Assembly: GCF_029028005.1 (NCBI RefSeq)
Contig: NZ_JAOTPO010000006.1
Coordinates: 124,001-188,000, forward strand
DNA: 64,000 nucleotides
Reading direction: 5' to 3'
DNA from: Alkalihalobacterium chitinilyticum
Lineage (GTDB): Bacteria > Bacillota > Bacilli > Bacillales > Bacillaceae_F
Shown: in pieces, positions 27,899 through 37,346 of the stretch
Numbering within the stretch: position 1 is the first letter of the stretch
Layout: each line of letters begins with the position of its first letter
Translations under genes and position numbers: made by a program
Notes under the pieces: generated by a model
Seen by the model: only the letters and a program-made list of their open reading frames with translations
What the model was told of the DNA's origin: nothing
The model's database searches: none

Positions 27899-29245
27899 AT
27901 GCCTACAGTTGCATTTCAAACATTAGGTTGTAAAGTGAACCACTATGAGACGGAAGCGATCTGGCAGCTATTCAAAGCGGATGGTTACGAAAAAGTAGAC
28001 TTTGAAAAAACAGCCGATGTTTATGTTATTAATACATGTACGGTTACGAATACAGGAGATAAGAAAAGTCGTCAAGTCATTCGTCGTGCAATACGCAAAA
28101 ATCCGGATGCGGTTATTTGTGTAACGGGTTGCTACGCGCAAACGTCTCCAGCAGAAATTATGGCGATCCCTGGTGTTGATATCGTAGTAGGGACACAGGA
28201 CCGTACAAAAATGCTAGAGTATATCGAGCAATATACAAAAGAACGTGAGCCGATTAATGGTGTAAGTAATATTATGAAAACACGTGTTTACGAGGAATTG
28301 GATGTTCCAGCTTTTACTGATCGTACGCGTGCATCTTTAAAAATCCAAGAGGGCTGTAATAACTTCTGTACGTTTTGCATTATTCCTTGGGCACGTGGCT
28401 TAATGCGTTCACGTAACCCAGAAGAGGTTATTAAACAAGCGACACAGCTAGTGAACGCTGGTTATAAAGAAATTGTATTAACAGGAATTCACACAGGTGG
28501 ATACGGCGAGGACTTAAAGGATTACAGCCTAGCACGTTTACTTGAAGATTTAGAAAAAGTAGAAGGCTTAAAACGTATTCGTATTTCTTCAATTGAAGCA
28601 AGTCAAATTACGGATGAAGTAATTGATGTGATTGACCGTTCAACAAAAGTTGTCCGTCACCTTCATATTCCACTTCAATCAGGTTCGGATACGGTCCTGA
28701 AAAGAATGCGCCGTAAATATACAATGGAATTTTTCGGTGAGCGTTTAGACCGTTTAAAAGAAGTCCTTCCTGGATTAGCAGTAACATCTGATGTGATTGT
28801 CGGGTTTCCTGGAGAAACAGCAGAAGAGTTCCAAGAAACATACGACTTTATTGCAAAACACAAGTTTTCTGAACTTCATGTCTTTCCGTATTCTAAACGT
28901 ACAGGAACGCCTGCTGCACGTATGGAAGATCAAGTCGATGAGGATGTAAAAAATGAACGAGTTCACCGTTTAATTGAGTTGTCCAATCAATTAGCGAAGG
29001 AATATGCTTCCCAATTCGAAGGAGAAGTTTTAGAAGTCATTCCCGAAGAAATGGATAAAGAATCAGCAGATAGCGGCATGTATATCGGTTATTCAGATAA
29101 CTATCTAAAAGTAAAATTCCCTGCCACTGAAAGCATGATCGGGCAAATTGTTAAAGTAAAAATTAAAAAAGCCGGATATCCTTACAATGAAGGTGAATTT
29201 GTGCGTGTCGTAGAAGATCAACATCAAGCTATCGTTACTGGATAA
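27899..29245 (+). CDS. mtaB: tRNA N6-threonylcarbamoyladenosine methylthiotransferase MtaB
   Basis: MtaB (YqeV) adds a methylthio group to t6A37 of tRNA. The 448-aa protein has the N-terminal UPF0004 domain with cluster cysteines (TLGCKVN at Cys11, NTCTVTN, CVTGCYAQ), the radical-SAM domain with Cys153, Cys157 and Cys160 (CNNFCTFC), and a C-terminal TRAM domain for tRNA binding. The presence of GCKVN rather than GCQMN separates it from MiaB. It ends the hrcA-to-mtaB group. Confidence 0.95.
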   Translation: MPTVAFQTLGCKVNHYETEAIWQLFKADGYEKVDFEKTADVYVINTCTVTNTGDKKSRQVIRRAIRKNPDAVICVTGCYAQTSPAEIMAIPGVDIVVGTQDRTKMLEYIEQYTKEREPINGVSNIMKTRVYEELDVPAFTDRTRASLKIQEGCNNFCTFCIIPWARGLMRSRNPEEVIKQATQLVNAGYKEIVLTGIHTGGYGEDLKDYSLARLLEDLEKVEGLKRIRISSIEASQITDEVIDVIDRSTKVVRHLHIPLQSGSDTVLKRMRRKYTMEFFGERLDRLKEVLPGLAVTSDVIVGFPGETAEEFQETYDFIAKHKFSELHVFPYSKRTGTPAARMEDQVDEDVKNERVHRLIELSNQLAKEYASQFEGEVLEVIPEEMDKESADSGMYIGYSDNYLKVKFPATESMIGQIVKVKIKKAGYPYNEGEFVRVVEDQHQAIVTG

Positions 29246-29253
29246 AAAATAAT

Positions 29254-29366
29254 AAAGAGACTAACTTTACTAGTTTAGTGTCATGTTGTAAAAATAGTTC
29301 CATGTTTTAGTGGGTATACTATATTTGCAATAGAAGCACATACTAGCTTAGAGTTGGTCTCTTTTT
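29254..29366 (+). terminator. Long-loop inverted repeat after mtaB
   Basis: AAAGAGACTAACT (29254-29266) pairs with AGTTGGTCTCTTT (29352-29364) through 13 positions with one G-U, followed by TTGTTTT. The 85-nt interior contains TATACT and a small inner hairpin. It is most likely the operon terminator. Confidence 0.5.
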
Positions 29367-29465
29367 GTTTTCCGATAGGTTAACGAACATAGCTTGCACA
29401 ATTTTATACTCTTATGCTAGGATTGAAGAGGTACGTACAAGTAAATCGAGAGTGAGGAATACATA

Positions 29466-30140
29466 ATGAGTGAAAAAATCGCTGAAATGATCGACCATAC
29501 ATTACTTAAAGCAGAAGCAACAAAGGAGCAAATTATTCAGCTTTGTAAAGAAGCAAAAGAATACAAATTTGCATCTGTTTGTGTAAATCCAACATGGGTT
29601 CAAACCGCTTATGAGCAATTAAAAGATACACCAGAAGTGAAGGTGTGTACGGTTATTGGGTTTCCGCTCGGAGCTAGTGCATCTGAAGTGAAAGCTTTCG
29701 AAACGACAAAAGCGATTGAGGACGGTGCTACTGAAGTCGATATGGTCATCAACATCGGTGCCCTTAAAGATAAGAATGACGAACTAGTCGAGGCTGACAT
29801 TAAGGCTGTAGTTGAAGCGGCAAAAGGTAAAGCGTTAACAAAAGTAATTATTGAAACAAGCTTACTGACGGATGAAGAAAAAATTCGTGCTTGTAAGCTG
29901 GCAGTACAAGCTGGAACGGACTTTGTGAAGACTTCAACAGGATTTTCAACAGGCGGTGCCACAGTTGAAGATATTCGCCTAATGCGCGAAACGGTCGGAC
30001 CTGACATCGGTGTGAAAGCTTCAGGCGGTGTTAGAGACCGTCAAGGTGCATTAGCTATGATTGAAGCGGGTGCCACTCGAATCGGAGCGAGTGCAGGTAT
30101 TGCTATTGTGAATGGTGGTCAATCACAATCCGATTACTAG
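29466..30140 (+). CDS. deoC: Deoxyribose-phosphate aldolase
   Basis: DeoC cleaves 2-deoxyribose-5-phosphate to glyceraldehyde-3-phosphate and acetaldehyde in deoxynucleoside salvage. The 224-aa TIM-barrel protein starts [20 protein letters not shown], contains [10 protein letters not shown], and the Schiff-base lysine is Lys155 in [18 protein letters not shown] 29466 follows GAGTGAGGA. In B. subtilis deoC (dra) is elsewhere with nupC and pdp, so this single gene is an insertion relative to that backbone. Confidence 0.95.
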   Translation: MSEKIAEMIDHTLLKAEATKEQIIQLCKEAKEYKFASVCVNPTWVQTAYEQLKDTPEVKVCTVIGFPLGASASEVKAFETTKAIEDGATEVDMVINIGALKDKNDELVEADIKAVVEAAKGKALTKVIIETSLLTDEEKIRACKLAVQAGTDFVKTSTGFSTGGATVEDIRLMRETVGPDIGVKASGGVRDRQGALAMIEAGATRIGASAGIAIVNGGQSQSDY

Positions 30141-30221
30141 AATTTTTGAGTAAATTGAATCACAAGGCTGACTACTAGAACGAAGAGTAGTTGCTTCCGA
30201 TGAATTGCAGAAGACAGTTTT

Positions 30222-30406
30222 GAGCACTCACAGGACCTTATTTCCTTAAAAATGACTATTTGATCGGTGGTAGAGCACTGAGGGGACCTTATCTGTAACA
30301 ATTCTTGTGCAAAAGGCTGTTCAAGGATGAAATAAGGGCTCTTGACTGCCCTAAACTGTAAAAATCACTGTTTTTAACACAAATAAGGGTCGCTGGAGTC
30401 CCTAAT
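30222..30406. repeat. Four copies of the GGGCACT/AATAAGGG repeat in mirrored order
   Basis: Units at 30222-30243 and 30273-30292 read GAGCACT..AGGACCTTAT; units at 30330-30354 and 30381-30406 read AAATAAGGG.. and end ..CCCTAA, the opposite orientation. Spacing is about 51-57 bp. The arrangement forms a large imperfect inverted repeat. The same unit occurs at 8997-9130. There is no gene in the 30141-30524 gap. Confidence 0.65.
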
Positions 30407-30422
30407 GCTAATCTTCTCATTT

Positions 30423-30460
30423 AGAGGTGCTCATCAACGCCCAAGTTGATGAGCACCTCT
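30423..30460. repeat. Perfect 16-bp inverted repeat between deoC and yqeW
   Basis: AGAGGTGCTCATCAAC (30423-30438) is exactly complementary to GTTGATGAGCACCTCT (30445-30460) with loop GCCCAA. It lies between convergent genes, so a terminator is likely, but neither strand has a T-run after it. Confidence 0.7.
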
Positions 30461-30524
30461 GCTTGGTGTGTCACGTCATATTTGCTCCTTATTTTTTGAA
30501 GCATAGTCAACCCACTTATTTTCG

Positions 30525-31460
30525 TCAGTTCTTTCTGCCATGTACAAAAATAATAAACTTCGCATACCAATGCACAAAAGGTAGAAGTACTAGCGAAGAA
30601 ATGATATTGAATATGGTACTCGCATGGGCCAGTTGTAAGCTCGGTAAGTGAGTTAAGGAACTTGCGACCTCACTTAACCATCCGATGAATGGAAAGAATA
30701 AAATAACACCTAATAGATTTAACCAAATGTGTGCAAAAGCAACTAGCCTAGCGGAATGATTTGCACCAACACTAGCTAAAAATGCACTAAAGCATGTACC
30801 GATATTCGCTCCTAGCATAATCGCTATTCCAGATGTGAGCCCAAAAATTTCATCATTCATAAATCCCATCGCAATGGCAGTCGTGGCAGTACTCGATTGA
30901 ATAATGGCTGAAAAGACAGTTCCTAACCCCACTCCAAATAATTCACTATTATTCGTCCAGGTAAAAAAGGAATGGGCGAATGGCAAAGATGAGATTGGAA
31001 ATGCGAGACCTTCTAAACCGTGCATAGCTACAAAAATACACCCTAAACCAAACGAAATACATCCGAGAAAATACGTAATCTGGTTCTTTAAGAAGATTAA
31101 GAAAACCCCGATTAGTAATAATGGCATGATAAAGGCTGAAAGGTCAAAGGCTAACATTTCCAATGTTAGACAAGTCCCAATGTTCGTTCCAAGTATGATG
31201 CCGATGGACTGCTTAAAAGTTAGGATTCCTGCAGCGACAAGACCAACGGCCATAATCATAACGGCTGAACTACTTTGGAGTAGTGCTGTAATTCCAGCAC
31301 CTAACAATAAACCTTTCCAAGGACTATCCGTCATTTTTTCTAATATATGCTTGAACCGATCCCCCGCTAAATTATGAAGACCTGCCCTCATAATTGTCAT
31401 GCCAAATAGGAATAAGGCGATAAACACAATAAATAAAGTGAATAATTCTTTATGAGTCAT
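30525..31460 (-). CDS. yqeW: Na+/phosphate cotransporter family protein YqeW
   Basis: A 311-aa membrane protein of the Na/Pi-cotransporter II family. The inverted duplicated core is visible in the paired motifs QSSSAVMIM with GTNIGTC and QSSTATTAI with GANIGTC, where QSS and the glycines line the transport path. About eight membrane segments are predicted by eye. The start is ATG 31460 behind AGAGGTGATTTT; the frame is open ten codons further. In B. subtilis yqeW also follows mtaB (yqeV) and precedes rpsU. Confidence 0.88.
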   Translation of the reverse strand: MTHKELFTLFIVFIALFLFGMTIMRAGLHNLAGDRFKHILEKMTDSPWKGLLLGAGITALLQSSSAVMIMAVGLVAAGILTFKQSIGIILGTNIGTCLTLEMLAFDLSAFIMPLLLIGVFLIFLKNQITYFLGCISFGLGCIFVAMHGLEGLAFPISSLPFAHSFFTWTNNSELFGVGLGTVFSAIIQSSTATTAIAMGFMNDEIFGLTSGIAIMLGANIGTCFSAFLASVGANHSARLVAFAHIWLNLLGVILFFPFIGWLSEVASSLTHLPSLQLAHASTIFNIISSLVLLPFVHWYAKFIIFVHGRKN

Positions 31461-31610
31461 AAAATCACCTCTATTACATCCTATGGACAAGAGGATACAA
31501 GCATGACAACTTCATGATTTTAATAATTTACTCTTGAATATTCTGAAAATATAGTCTAATATAATACAAGAATAAGTTTTTCAATCAGTCATATATTTTT
31601 TTATCTCTAA

Positions 31611-31634
31611 CATACTAACCGGTTAGTGAGTATG
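31611..31634. promoter_or_regulatory. TetR-type operator upstream of the ACAD11-like operon
   Basis: A perfect 14-bp palindrome ACTAACCGGTTAGT (31614-31627) with partial outer symmetry (CATA left, TATG right) lies 35 bp before the acyl-CoA dehydrogenase start. Closely similar palindromes precede hbd and livH, and a TetR gene lies inside the block. Confidence 0.8.
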
Positions 31635-31661
31635 TAAAATTCCATTTTGGAGGGGTATATT

Positions 31662-32867
31662 ATGAATTTCGATTTTAGTCCGAAAGTTCAGGAGTTACAA
31701 GCAAGGTTAACTGATTTTATGAACGAAGTTGTGTACCCAAATGAAAAGGCTTACAAAGAGCAACTTGATCAACAAGAAACTCGTTGGAGTGACATTCCGC
31801 CAGTTATGGAGGAAATGAAGAAAAAAGCTAAAGAAGCTGGCCTATGGAATTTATTTTTACCAGAAAGTGATCATGGGGCTGGTCTTTCCAATTTAGAATA
31901 TGCTCCATTGTGCGAGATTATGGGACGTTCTTTTATTGCTCCAGAAGTTTTTAACTGTAATGCTCCTGATACAGGAAATATGGAGGTCCTTGTTCGTTAC
32001 GGAAAAGAGGAACATAAGGAAAAATGGCTAAAGCCATTATTAGAAGGTGAAATTCGTTCTGCGTTTTGTATGACAGAACCAGATGTTGCTTCTTCAGATG
32101 CGACAAATATTCAAGCTGAAATTCGCAGAGATGGCGATGAATATGTAATTAACGGAAGGAAATGGTGGTCGTCTGGAGCTGGTGACCCTCGTTGTAAAAT
32201 TTTGATCGTCATGGGGAAAACAGATCCTAGTGCAGCTCGACATGAACAACAGTCGATGATCCTCGTACCAATGGATACACCAGGAGTTAATGTTCTTCGT
32301 ATGCTTCCTGTATTCGGCTATGATGATGCACCTCATGGACATGCGGAAATTGAATTTAAAGATGTTCGTGTACCAGCGTCTAACATTCTTTGGGGAGAAG
32401 GAAAAGGATTTGCCATTGCACAAGGACGATTAGGACCTGGTAGAATTCACCATTGTATGCGAACAATCGGAGCTGCTGAACGAGCATTTGAACTGATGGT
32501 TAAACGTGCAAAGGAACGTGTCGCTTTTGGAAAAACGATTGGTGAGCAAGGTGTAGTAAGAGAAGCAATTGCCAATTCAAGAATTGAAATTGAACAAGCC
32601 CGTCTTCTTACGCTAAAGGCAGCTTATATGATGGACACGGTTGGAAATAAAGTGGCGAAAAAAGAAATCGCAATGATTAAAGTCGTTGCACCTCAAATGG
32701 CTCTAAACGTCATTGACCGAGCGATTCAAGTGCATGGAGGAGCTGGTGTAAGTGAAGACTTCCCGTTAGCTTATCAGTATGCAGGAATTCGTACACTTCG
32801 ATTAGCGGATGGTCCAGATGAAGTTCATAGAGAGTCAATTGCTAAACTGGAATTAAGAAATTATTAA
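31662..32867 (+). CDS. ACAD10/11-type acyl-CoA dehydrogenase
   Basis: A 401-aa flavoenzyme that corresponds to the C-terminal half of animal ACAD11. Shared blocks include [74 protein letters not shown] and LADGPDEVH. In ACAD10/11 and the bacterial LvaC group the enzyme acts on 4-hydroxyacyl-CoA that has been phosphorylated by a partner kinase, giving 2-enoyl-CoA. That kinase half is encoded at 41918-42985. The Asp of ADGPDEV replaces the usual catalytic Glu position, as in ACAD11. ATG 31662 follows TTTTGGAGGGG. It is the first gene of the operon. Confidence 0.9.
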   Translation: MNFDFSPKVQELQARLTDFMNEVVYPNEKAYKEQLDQQETRWSDIPPVMEEMKKKAKEAGLWNLFLPESDHGAGLSNLEYAPLCEIMGRSFIAPEVFNCNAPDTGNMEVLVRYGKEEHKEKWLKPLLEGEIRSAFCMTEPDVASSDATNIQAEIRRDGDEYVINGRKWWSSGAGDPRCKILIVMGKTDPSAARHEQQSMILVPMDTPGVNVLRMLPVFGYDDAPHGHAEIEFKDVRVPASNILWGEGKGFAIAQGRLGPGRIHHCMRTIGAAERAFELMVKRAKERVAFGKTIGEQGVVREAIANSRIEIEQARLLTLKAAYMMDTVGNKVAKKEIAMIKVVAPQMALNVIDRAIQVHGGAGVSEDFPLAYQYAGIRTLRLADGPDEVHRESIAKLELRNY

Positions 32868-32883
32868 TTGGAGGGTCTGTTAA

Positions 32884-34521
32884 ATGAGTAAGAGTTGGTT
32901 ACCTTTATACCATGAAAACATTAGTGAACAATCTAATATTGAAGAAAGATCTCTAACTAACTTATTTGAAGAAACGGTGAAAAAATATCCTCAAAATACA
33001 GCATTAACTTTCTATCATCTCACTTGGACATATGAAAAAACATATGCAATCGTTGAAAAGCTAGCTTCAGCTCTAGCAGCAAGCGGTATGAAAAAAGGTG
33101 ATCGCCTTGCTATTATGTTACCGAATTGCCCGCAATACGTATTCTCGTTATTTGCAACATTTAGAGTAGGCGGTATTGTTGTTCAAGTCAATCCGATGTA
33201 TGTCGAGAGAGAGTTGGAATATATATTAAAAGATTCTGATGCAGAGTATATGGTCATTTTGGCTGATTTGTATCCACGTCTCAACAATGTCCGGAAGAAG
33301 ACTTCTTTAAAGAAAGCAATCGTTGTCGGTTTACAACCAGGAGTTGAAGTTGACCTTCAAGGAGATGATATTCTTTTTGATGATTATGTAGCCGAGAGCC
33401 ATCCGCCAGCGCCAACAGTTACCATCGATCCAGCTGATGATATTGCCGTACTTCAATATACAGGTGGAACAACAGGCGTATCGAAAGGGGTTATGCTGAC
33501 TCATCTTAATTTCATCTCAAATATCGAACAAACTTACGACTTCATGTACAAAGTACTTGATGAGTTTCCAAACAATGCAAAAGTAGTGAATGTTTTGCCG
33601 ATGTTCCATATTTTCAGTTTAACTTGTGTCAATTTCTTATGTGTTCGTCACGGTGGAAATCAAATTTTACTGCCGCGTTTTGAAATGCAAGAAGTACTTG
33701 AAACAATTAAGAAAGAGCAGCCTTTCCAATTCGCTGGTGTTCCAACGATGTATGTAGGGTTTAATGCGGTCGGTCAATACGATGTATTTGGACTTGATCA
33801 AATTAAGAGCTATGTAAGTGGCGGATCTTCTCTTCCAGTAGAAGCTCTTGAGCAGTTTGAAAAAGGAACAAATACTCAAATTTGCGAAGGGTTTGGCCTT
33901 TCTGAAGCTTCACCAGTAACTCATTTCAACCCATCTTTTAGAGAACGTAAGGCAGGAAGTATTGGTATTCCATTACCAAGTACAGATGCTAAAGTTGTTC
34001 GAGTAACGGAAAATGGGTTTGAAGAAGCTCCTGTCGGAGAAGTAGGAGAATTAATTATTAAAGGCCCGCAAGTGATGAAAGGGTATTGGAAAAAGCCTGA
34101 AGCTACTGCTGAAACAATTAAAGACGGCTGGTTGTATACTGGTGATTTGGCACGAATGGATGAAGATGGCTATTTCTACATCGTTGATCGTAAGAAAGAT
34201 ATGATCATTGCTAGTGGATATAATATTTATCCTCGTGAAATTGAAGAAGTGCTGTATCAACATCCAGACGTTCAAGAGGTTATTGTACTTGGTATCCCTG
34301 ATCCATACCGTGGTGAAACCGTTAAGGCATATGTAACACTAAAGGGTGGATCACCTCTAACAGAAGAAGAGCTAATTAAATTCTCTCAATCTTATTTAGC
34401 AGCTTATAAGGTACCGAAATTCATTGAATTCCGAGATGAATTACCAAAATCTGCGGTAGGGAAATTATTAAAACGTAAACTGAGAGACGAAGAGTTAGAA
34501 AAAATTAAAGCACCGAAGTAA
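32884..34521 (+). CDS. Acyl-CoA ligase (AMP-forming), first copy
   Basis: Activates a carboxylic acid to its CoA thioester through an acyl-AMP. The 545-aa protein has the ANL-superfamily motifs YTGGTTGVSKGVMLTH (P-loop), GFGLSEASPVTH, the hinge-region WLYTGDLARMDEDGYF with DRKKDMIIASGYNIYPRE, and the catalytic lysine in KSAVGKLLKR near the C-terminus. It resembles medium/long-chain FadD-type enzymes; the substrate cannot be read from the sequence. It follows the ACAD11-like gene by 16 bp behind TTGGAGGG. Confidence 0.9.
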   Translation: MSKSWLPLYHENISEQSNIEERSLTNLFEETVKKYPQNTALTFYHLTWTYEKTYAIVEKLASALAASGMKKGDRLAIMLPNCPQYVFSLFATFRVGGIVVQVNPMYVERELEYILKDSDAEYMVILADLYPRLNNVRKKTSLKKAIVVGLQPGVEVDLQGDDILFDDYVAESHPPAPTVTIDPADDIAVLQYTGGTTGVSKGVMLTHLNFISNIEQTYDFMYKVLDEFPNNAKVVNVLPMFHIFSLTCVNFLCVRHGGNQILLPRFEMQEVLETIKKEQPFQFAGVPTMYVGFNAVGQYDVFGLDQIKSYVSGGSSLPVEALEQFEKGTNTQICEGFGLSEASPVTHFNPSFRERKAGSIGIPLPSTDAKVVRVTENGFEEAPVGEVGELIIKGPQVMKGYWKKPEATAETIKDGWLYTGDLARMDEDGYFYIVDRKKDMIIASGYNIYPREIEEVLYQHPDVQEVIVLGIPDPYRGETVKAYVTLKGGSPLTEEELIKFSQSYLAAYKVPKFIEFRDELPKSAVGKLLKRKLRDEELEKIKAPK

Positions 34522-34557
34522 TAGATTACGAGAAATAGAGAAAGAGGCGAAAAAAAG

Positions 34558-35331
34558 ATGAACGTACTAGATTTATTTAAACTCGATGGAAAAACAGCCA
34601 TCGTTACAGGTGGTGGCCGAGGACTTGGAGCACAAATGGCTGAAGCCTTTGCTGAGGCGGGGGCCAATGTAGTGGTTTGTTCTAGAAAGCTCGAAGCTTG
34701 TGAAGAAATTAGTAAACAATTACGTGAAAAAGGTGTTCGTTCGATTGCATTTCAATGTGATGTAACAAATCCAACTGAAGTCCAAGACGTAGTCGATGGA
34801 ACTCTTGAGGAATTTGGTTCGATTGACATCCTCGTTAATAATAGCGGAGCAACTTGGGGGGCACCAGCAGTTGAAATGCCGTTAGAGGCGTGGAACAAAG
34901 TAATGAATGTTAATGTGACAGGTACTTTCCTAATGTCACAAGCTGTTGGTCGCGAAATGATTAAACAACAATCTGGAAAAATCATTAACATTGCCTCTGT
35001 AGCCGGGCTTGGCGGTGCTGACCCTCGTGTGATGGATACGATTGGGTACAACGCTAGTAAAGGTGCAGTGATAACGTTTACAAAAGATCTAGCTACAAAG
35101 TGGGGTCAATATAATATTAACGTAAATGCGATCGCACCAGGATTTTTCCCTACTAAAATGTCTCAAGGATTATTAGATCAAGGATCCAAATTAATTTTAG
35201 AAGGTACACCGTTAAATCGCTTTGGCAGCGATTATGACCTTAAAGGGGCAGCTTTATTTTTAGCATCGAATGCCTCGAACTTCGTAACTGGCGATGTTCT
35301 TATCGTTGATGGTGGCAGCCACGCTATGTAA
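34558..35331 (+). CDS. Short-chain dehydrogenase/reductase, first copy
   Basis: A 257-aa classical SDR. The cofactor motif TGGGRGLG is at 17-24, the active-site tetrad includes a serine in INIASVAGLGG and the pair Tyr164 and Lys168 (YNASK). The NNSGA motif supports the central sheet. It probably oxidises a hydroxyacyl-CoA or reduces an oxoacyl-CoA in the surrounding pathway; in the levulinate pathway an SDR (LvaD) reduces the 4-oxo group. It lies 36 bp after the ligase and 30 bp before the thiolase. Confidence 0.88.
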   Translation: MNVLDLFKLDGKTAIVTGGGRGLGAQMAEAFAEAGANVVVCSRKLEACEEISKQLREKGVRSIAFQCDVTNPTEVQDVVDGTLEEFGSIDILVNNSGATWGAPAVEMPLEAWNKVMNVNVTGTFLMSQAVGREMIKQQSGKIINIASVAGLGGADPRVMDTIGYNASKGAVITFTKDLATKWGQYNINVNAIAPGFFPTKMSQGLLDQGSKLILEGTPLNRFGSDYDLKGAALFLASNASNFVTGDVLIVDGGSHAM

Positions 35332-35361
35332 TTCAAAATCTAAAATGTAGGAGGAAAAGAT

Positions 35362-36537
35362 ATGTCTAAAAGAGATGCTGTTATTGTTTCAGCGGTACGT
35401 ACGGCAATTGCAAGACAAGGAGGTGCTTTTGCAACACTTCAAGCTCACGAATATGGAGCTGTTGTGATTAAGGAAGCATTGAAAAGAGCCAATGTGTCAG
35501 CAGAAATGGTCGAAGACGTTATATTTGGAAATGTACTAAGCGGCGGCGGAAATATTGCTCGCTTAACTGCTTTACAAACAGGATTGTCACAAGAAATTCC
35601 TGGGGTAACGGTGGATAGACAGTGTGGTTCAGGAATGAATGCAATTAACCTAGCAGCTCAAGCAATCAAAGCAGGCGACGGTGATATTTTTGTCGCTGGT
35701 GGAACTGAGAGTATGAGTCGAGCACCTTATTTAATGGACCGTCCAACAAAACCATACAGCATGATGCCTCCAAAATTTAGATCAGCTCAATTATCACCGA
35801 AAGAAATTGGTGACCCGCCAATGGGAATTACAGCTGAAAACTTAGCTAACAAGTATTCTATTTCTCGTGAAGAGCAAGATGAATACGCTTTAATGAGTCA
35901 GCAACGAATGGCTACTGCAATGGAAGCCGGTTATTACAACGAACAAATCGTTCCTGTCGATATTCCAGTTCGAAAAGGCGAGCCGATCCGTGTTGCTGTC
36001 GACGAGCATCCGCGTCCGTCTACAACACTTGAAGGATTACAGAAGCTTCCACCAGCCTTCCTAAAAGATGGAACGGTAACAGCAGGAAGCAGTTCAGGGT
36101 TAAATGATGCTGCTAGTGCTCTCGTTCTCATGTCTCGTGAAAAAGCAGAGGAGTTAGGTTTAAAACCGTTAGCGGTTGTAAGAGAGTACACAGTTAGTGG
36201 TGTTGACCCGAATATTATGGGGATTGGACCAGTACCTGCAACTCGTAAACTATTAAATAAAGCTGGTTTGACAATGGATGATATCGATCTAGTGGAATTG
36301 AATGAAGCTTTCGCAGCCCAAGTGATTGCTTGTAACCGCGAGCTAGAAATTGACTTAGCAAAGCTTAACGTAAACGGTGGAGCAATTGCACATGGTCACC
36401 CGCTTGGTGCAACAGGAGCGATCCTGACGACAAAAGCTGTATATGAGCTTGAGCGCAGAAATGCTAGAAGAGCAATAATTACGGCTTGTATCGGCGGTGG
36501 CCAAGGGATTGCTACATTAATTGAACGAGAAGTGTAA
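35362..36537 (+). CDS. Acetyl-CoA acyltransferase (thiolase)
   Basis: Thiolase cleaves 3-oxoacyl-CoA with CoA to release acetyl-CoA. The 391-aa protein has the nucleophile Cys88 in DRQCGSGMNAI, the histidine pair in GGAIAHGHPLGATG (His344, His346) and the second catalytic Cys376 in CIGGGQG. It is the only thiolase in the block, so it presumably serves all branches. ATG 35362 is preceded by TAGGAGGAAA. Confidence 0.95.
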   Translation: MSKRDAVIVSAVRTAIARQGGAFATLQAHEYGAVVIKEALKRANVSAEMVEDVIFGNVLSGGGNIARLTALQTGLSQEIPGVTVDRQCGSGMNAINLAAQAIKAGDGDIFVAGGTESMSRAPYLMDRPTKPYSMMPPKFRSAQLSPKEIGDPPMGITAENLANKYSISREEQDEYALMSQQRMATAMEAGYYNEQIVPVDIPVRKGEPIRVAVDEHPRPSTTLEGLQKLPPAFLKDGTVTAGSSSGLNDAASALVLMSREKAEELGLKPLAVVREYTVSGVDPNIMGIGPVPATRKLLNKAGLTMDDIDLVELNEAFAAQVIACNRELEIDLAKLNVNGGAIAHGHPLGATGAILTTKAVYELERRNARRAIITACIGGGQGIATLIEREV

Positions 36538-36565
36538 TTGTTAATGAACAAGGATCGGGGTGCTA

Positions 36566-37321
36566 ATGATGAGAGTTAAAGATAAAGTAGCGGTTGTAAC
36601 AGGGGGTAGTAGTGGCATTGGCCGTGCCACTGCTCTTCGCTTAGCTGAAGAAGGAGCTAAGATCGTTGTTTCTGATGTCAATGAAGAAGCAGGAAAAGCG
36701 ACTGTTTCTGATATTGTACAAAAAGGTGGAGAAGCACACTTCCATAAAGCTGACGTTTCGAATGAAGAAGATGTAAAAGCATTAATGGCAACTACTTTTG
36801 AACGATATGGATCCATTGATGTTGTCTTTAACAATGCAGGGGTTGGAAATCAACAATTAAAAATTACCGAAATCGAAACCGATGAGTGGGATCAAGTCGT
36901 AAATATTAACTTAAAGGGTGTTTACCTCGGTATGAAGCATGCCATTCCATATATGGAAAAAGGTAACGGCGGGTCGATCATCAATACATCAAGTGTTCTT
37001 GGAATTAAAGGAATGAGGTACCAAGGTCCATACAATGCTGCCAAGGGCGGCGTGATTACGCTGACGAAAAATGCAGCTCTGGAGTTTGGTACAAAAAATA
37101 TCCGTGTAAATGCAATAGGACCAGGAGTGATAGATACACCTATCATTAATAACTGGAAAGAAGATGAGTGGAAGTGGGGAATTATCTCTAAAGCAAATGC
37201 TTTGAGACGCTTAGGGAAGCCGGAAGAAGTGGCCAACGTCGTATTATTTTTAGCATCAGATGAAGCATCGTTCGTTACAGGGTCAACGATGATGGTTGAT
37301 GGCGGCGGTCTCACATATTAA
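36566..37321 (+). CDS. Short-chain dehydrogenase/reductase, second copy
   Basis: A classical SDR of about 251 aa with TGGSSGIGRATAL at the N-terminus, NNAGVGN, a serine in INTSSVLG, YNAAKGG at the active site and the C-terminal GSTMMVDGGGLTY. Two adjacent ATGs (36566, 36569) follow GGATCGGGG; the first is used. It may act as a 3-hydroxyacyl-CoA dehydrogenase. The three SDRs of the block are clearly diverged from one another, which argues for different substrates. Confidence 0.87.
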   Translation: MMRVKDKVAVVTGGSSGIGRATALRLAEEGAKIVVSDVNEEAGKATVSDIVQKGGEAHFHKADVSNEEDVKALMATTFERYGSIDVVFNNAGVGNQQLKITEIETDEWDQVVNINLKGVYLGMKHAIPYMEKGNGGSIINTSSVLGIKGMRYQGPYNAAKGGVITLTKNAALEFGTKNIRVNAIGPGVIDTPIINNWKEDEWKWGIISKANALRRLGKPEEVANVVLFLASDEASFVTGSTMMVDGGGLTY

Positions 37322-37346
37322 ATCAGGGTTGAGGAGGAGTAAAGTG

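Noticed and set aside
30904-31377. 157-codon frame on the + strand inside yqeW
   Set aside because: Antisense to a clear Na/Pi cotransporter gene; Pro/Lys-rich shadow composition.
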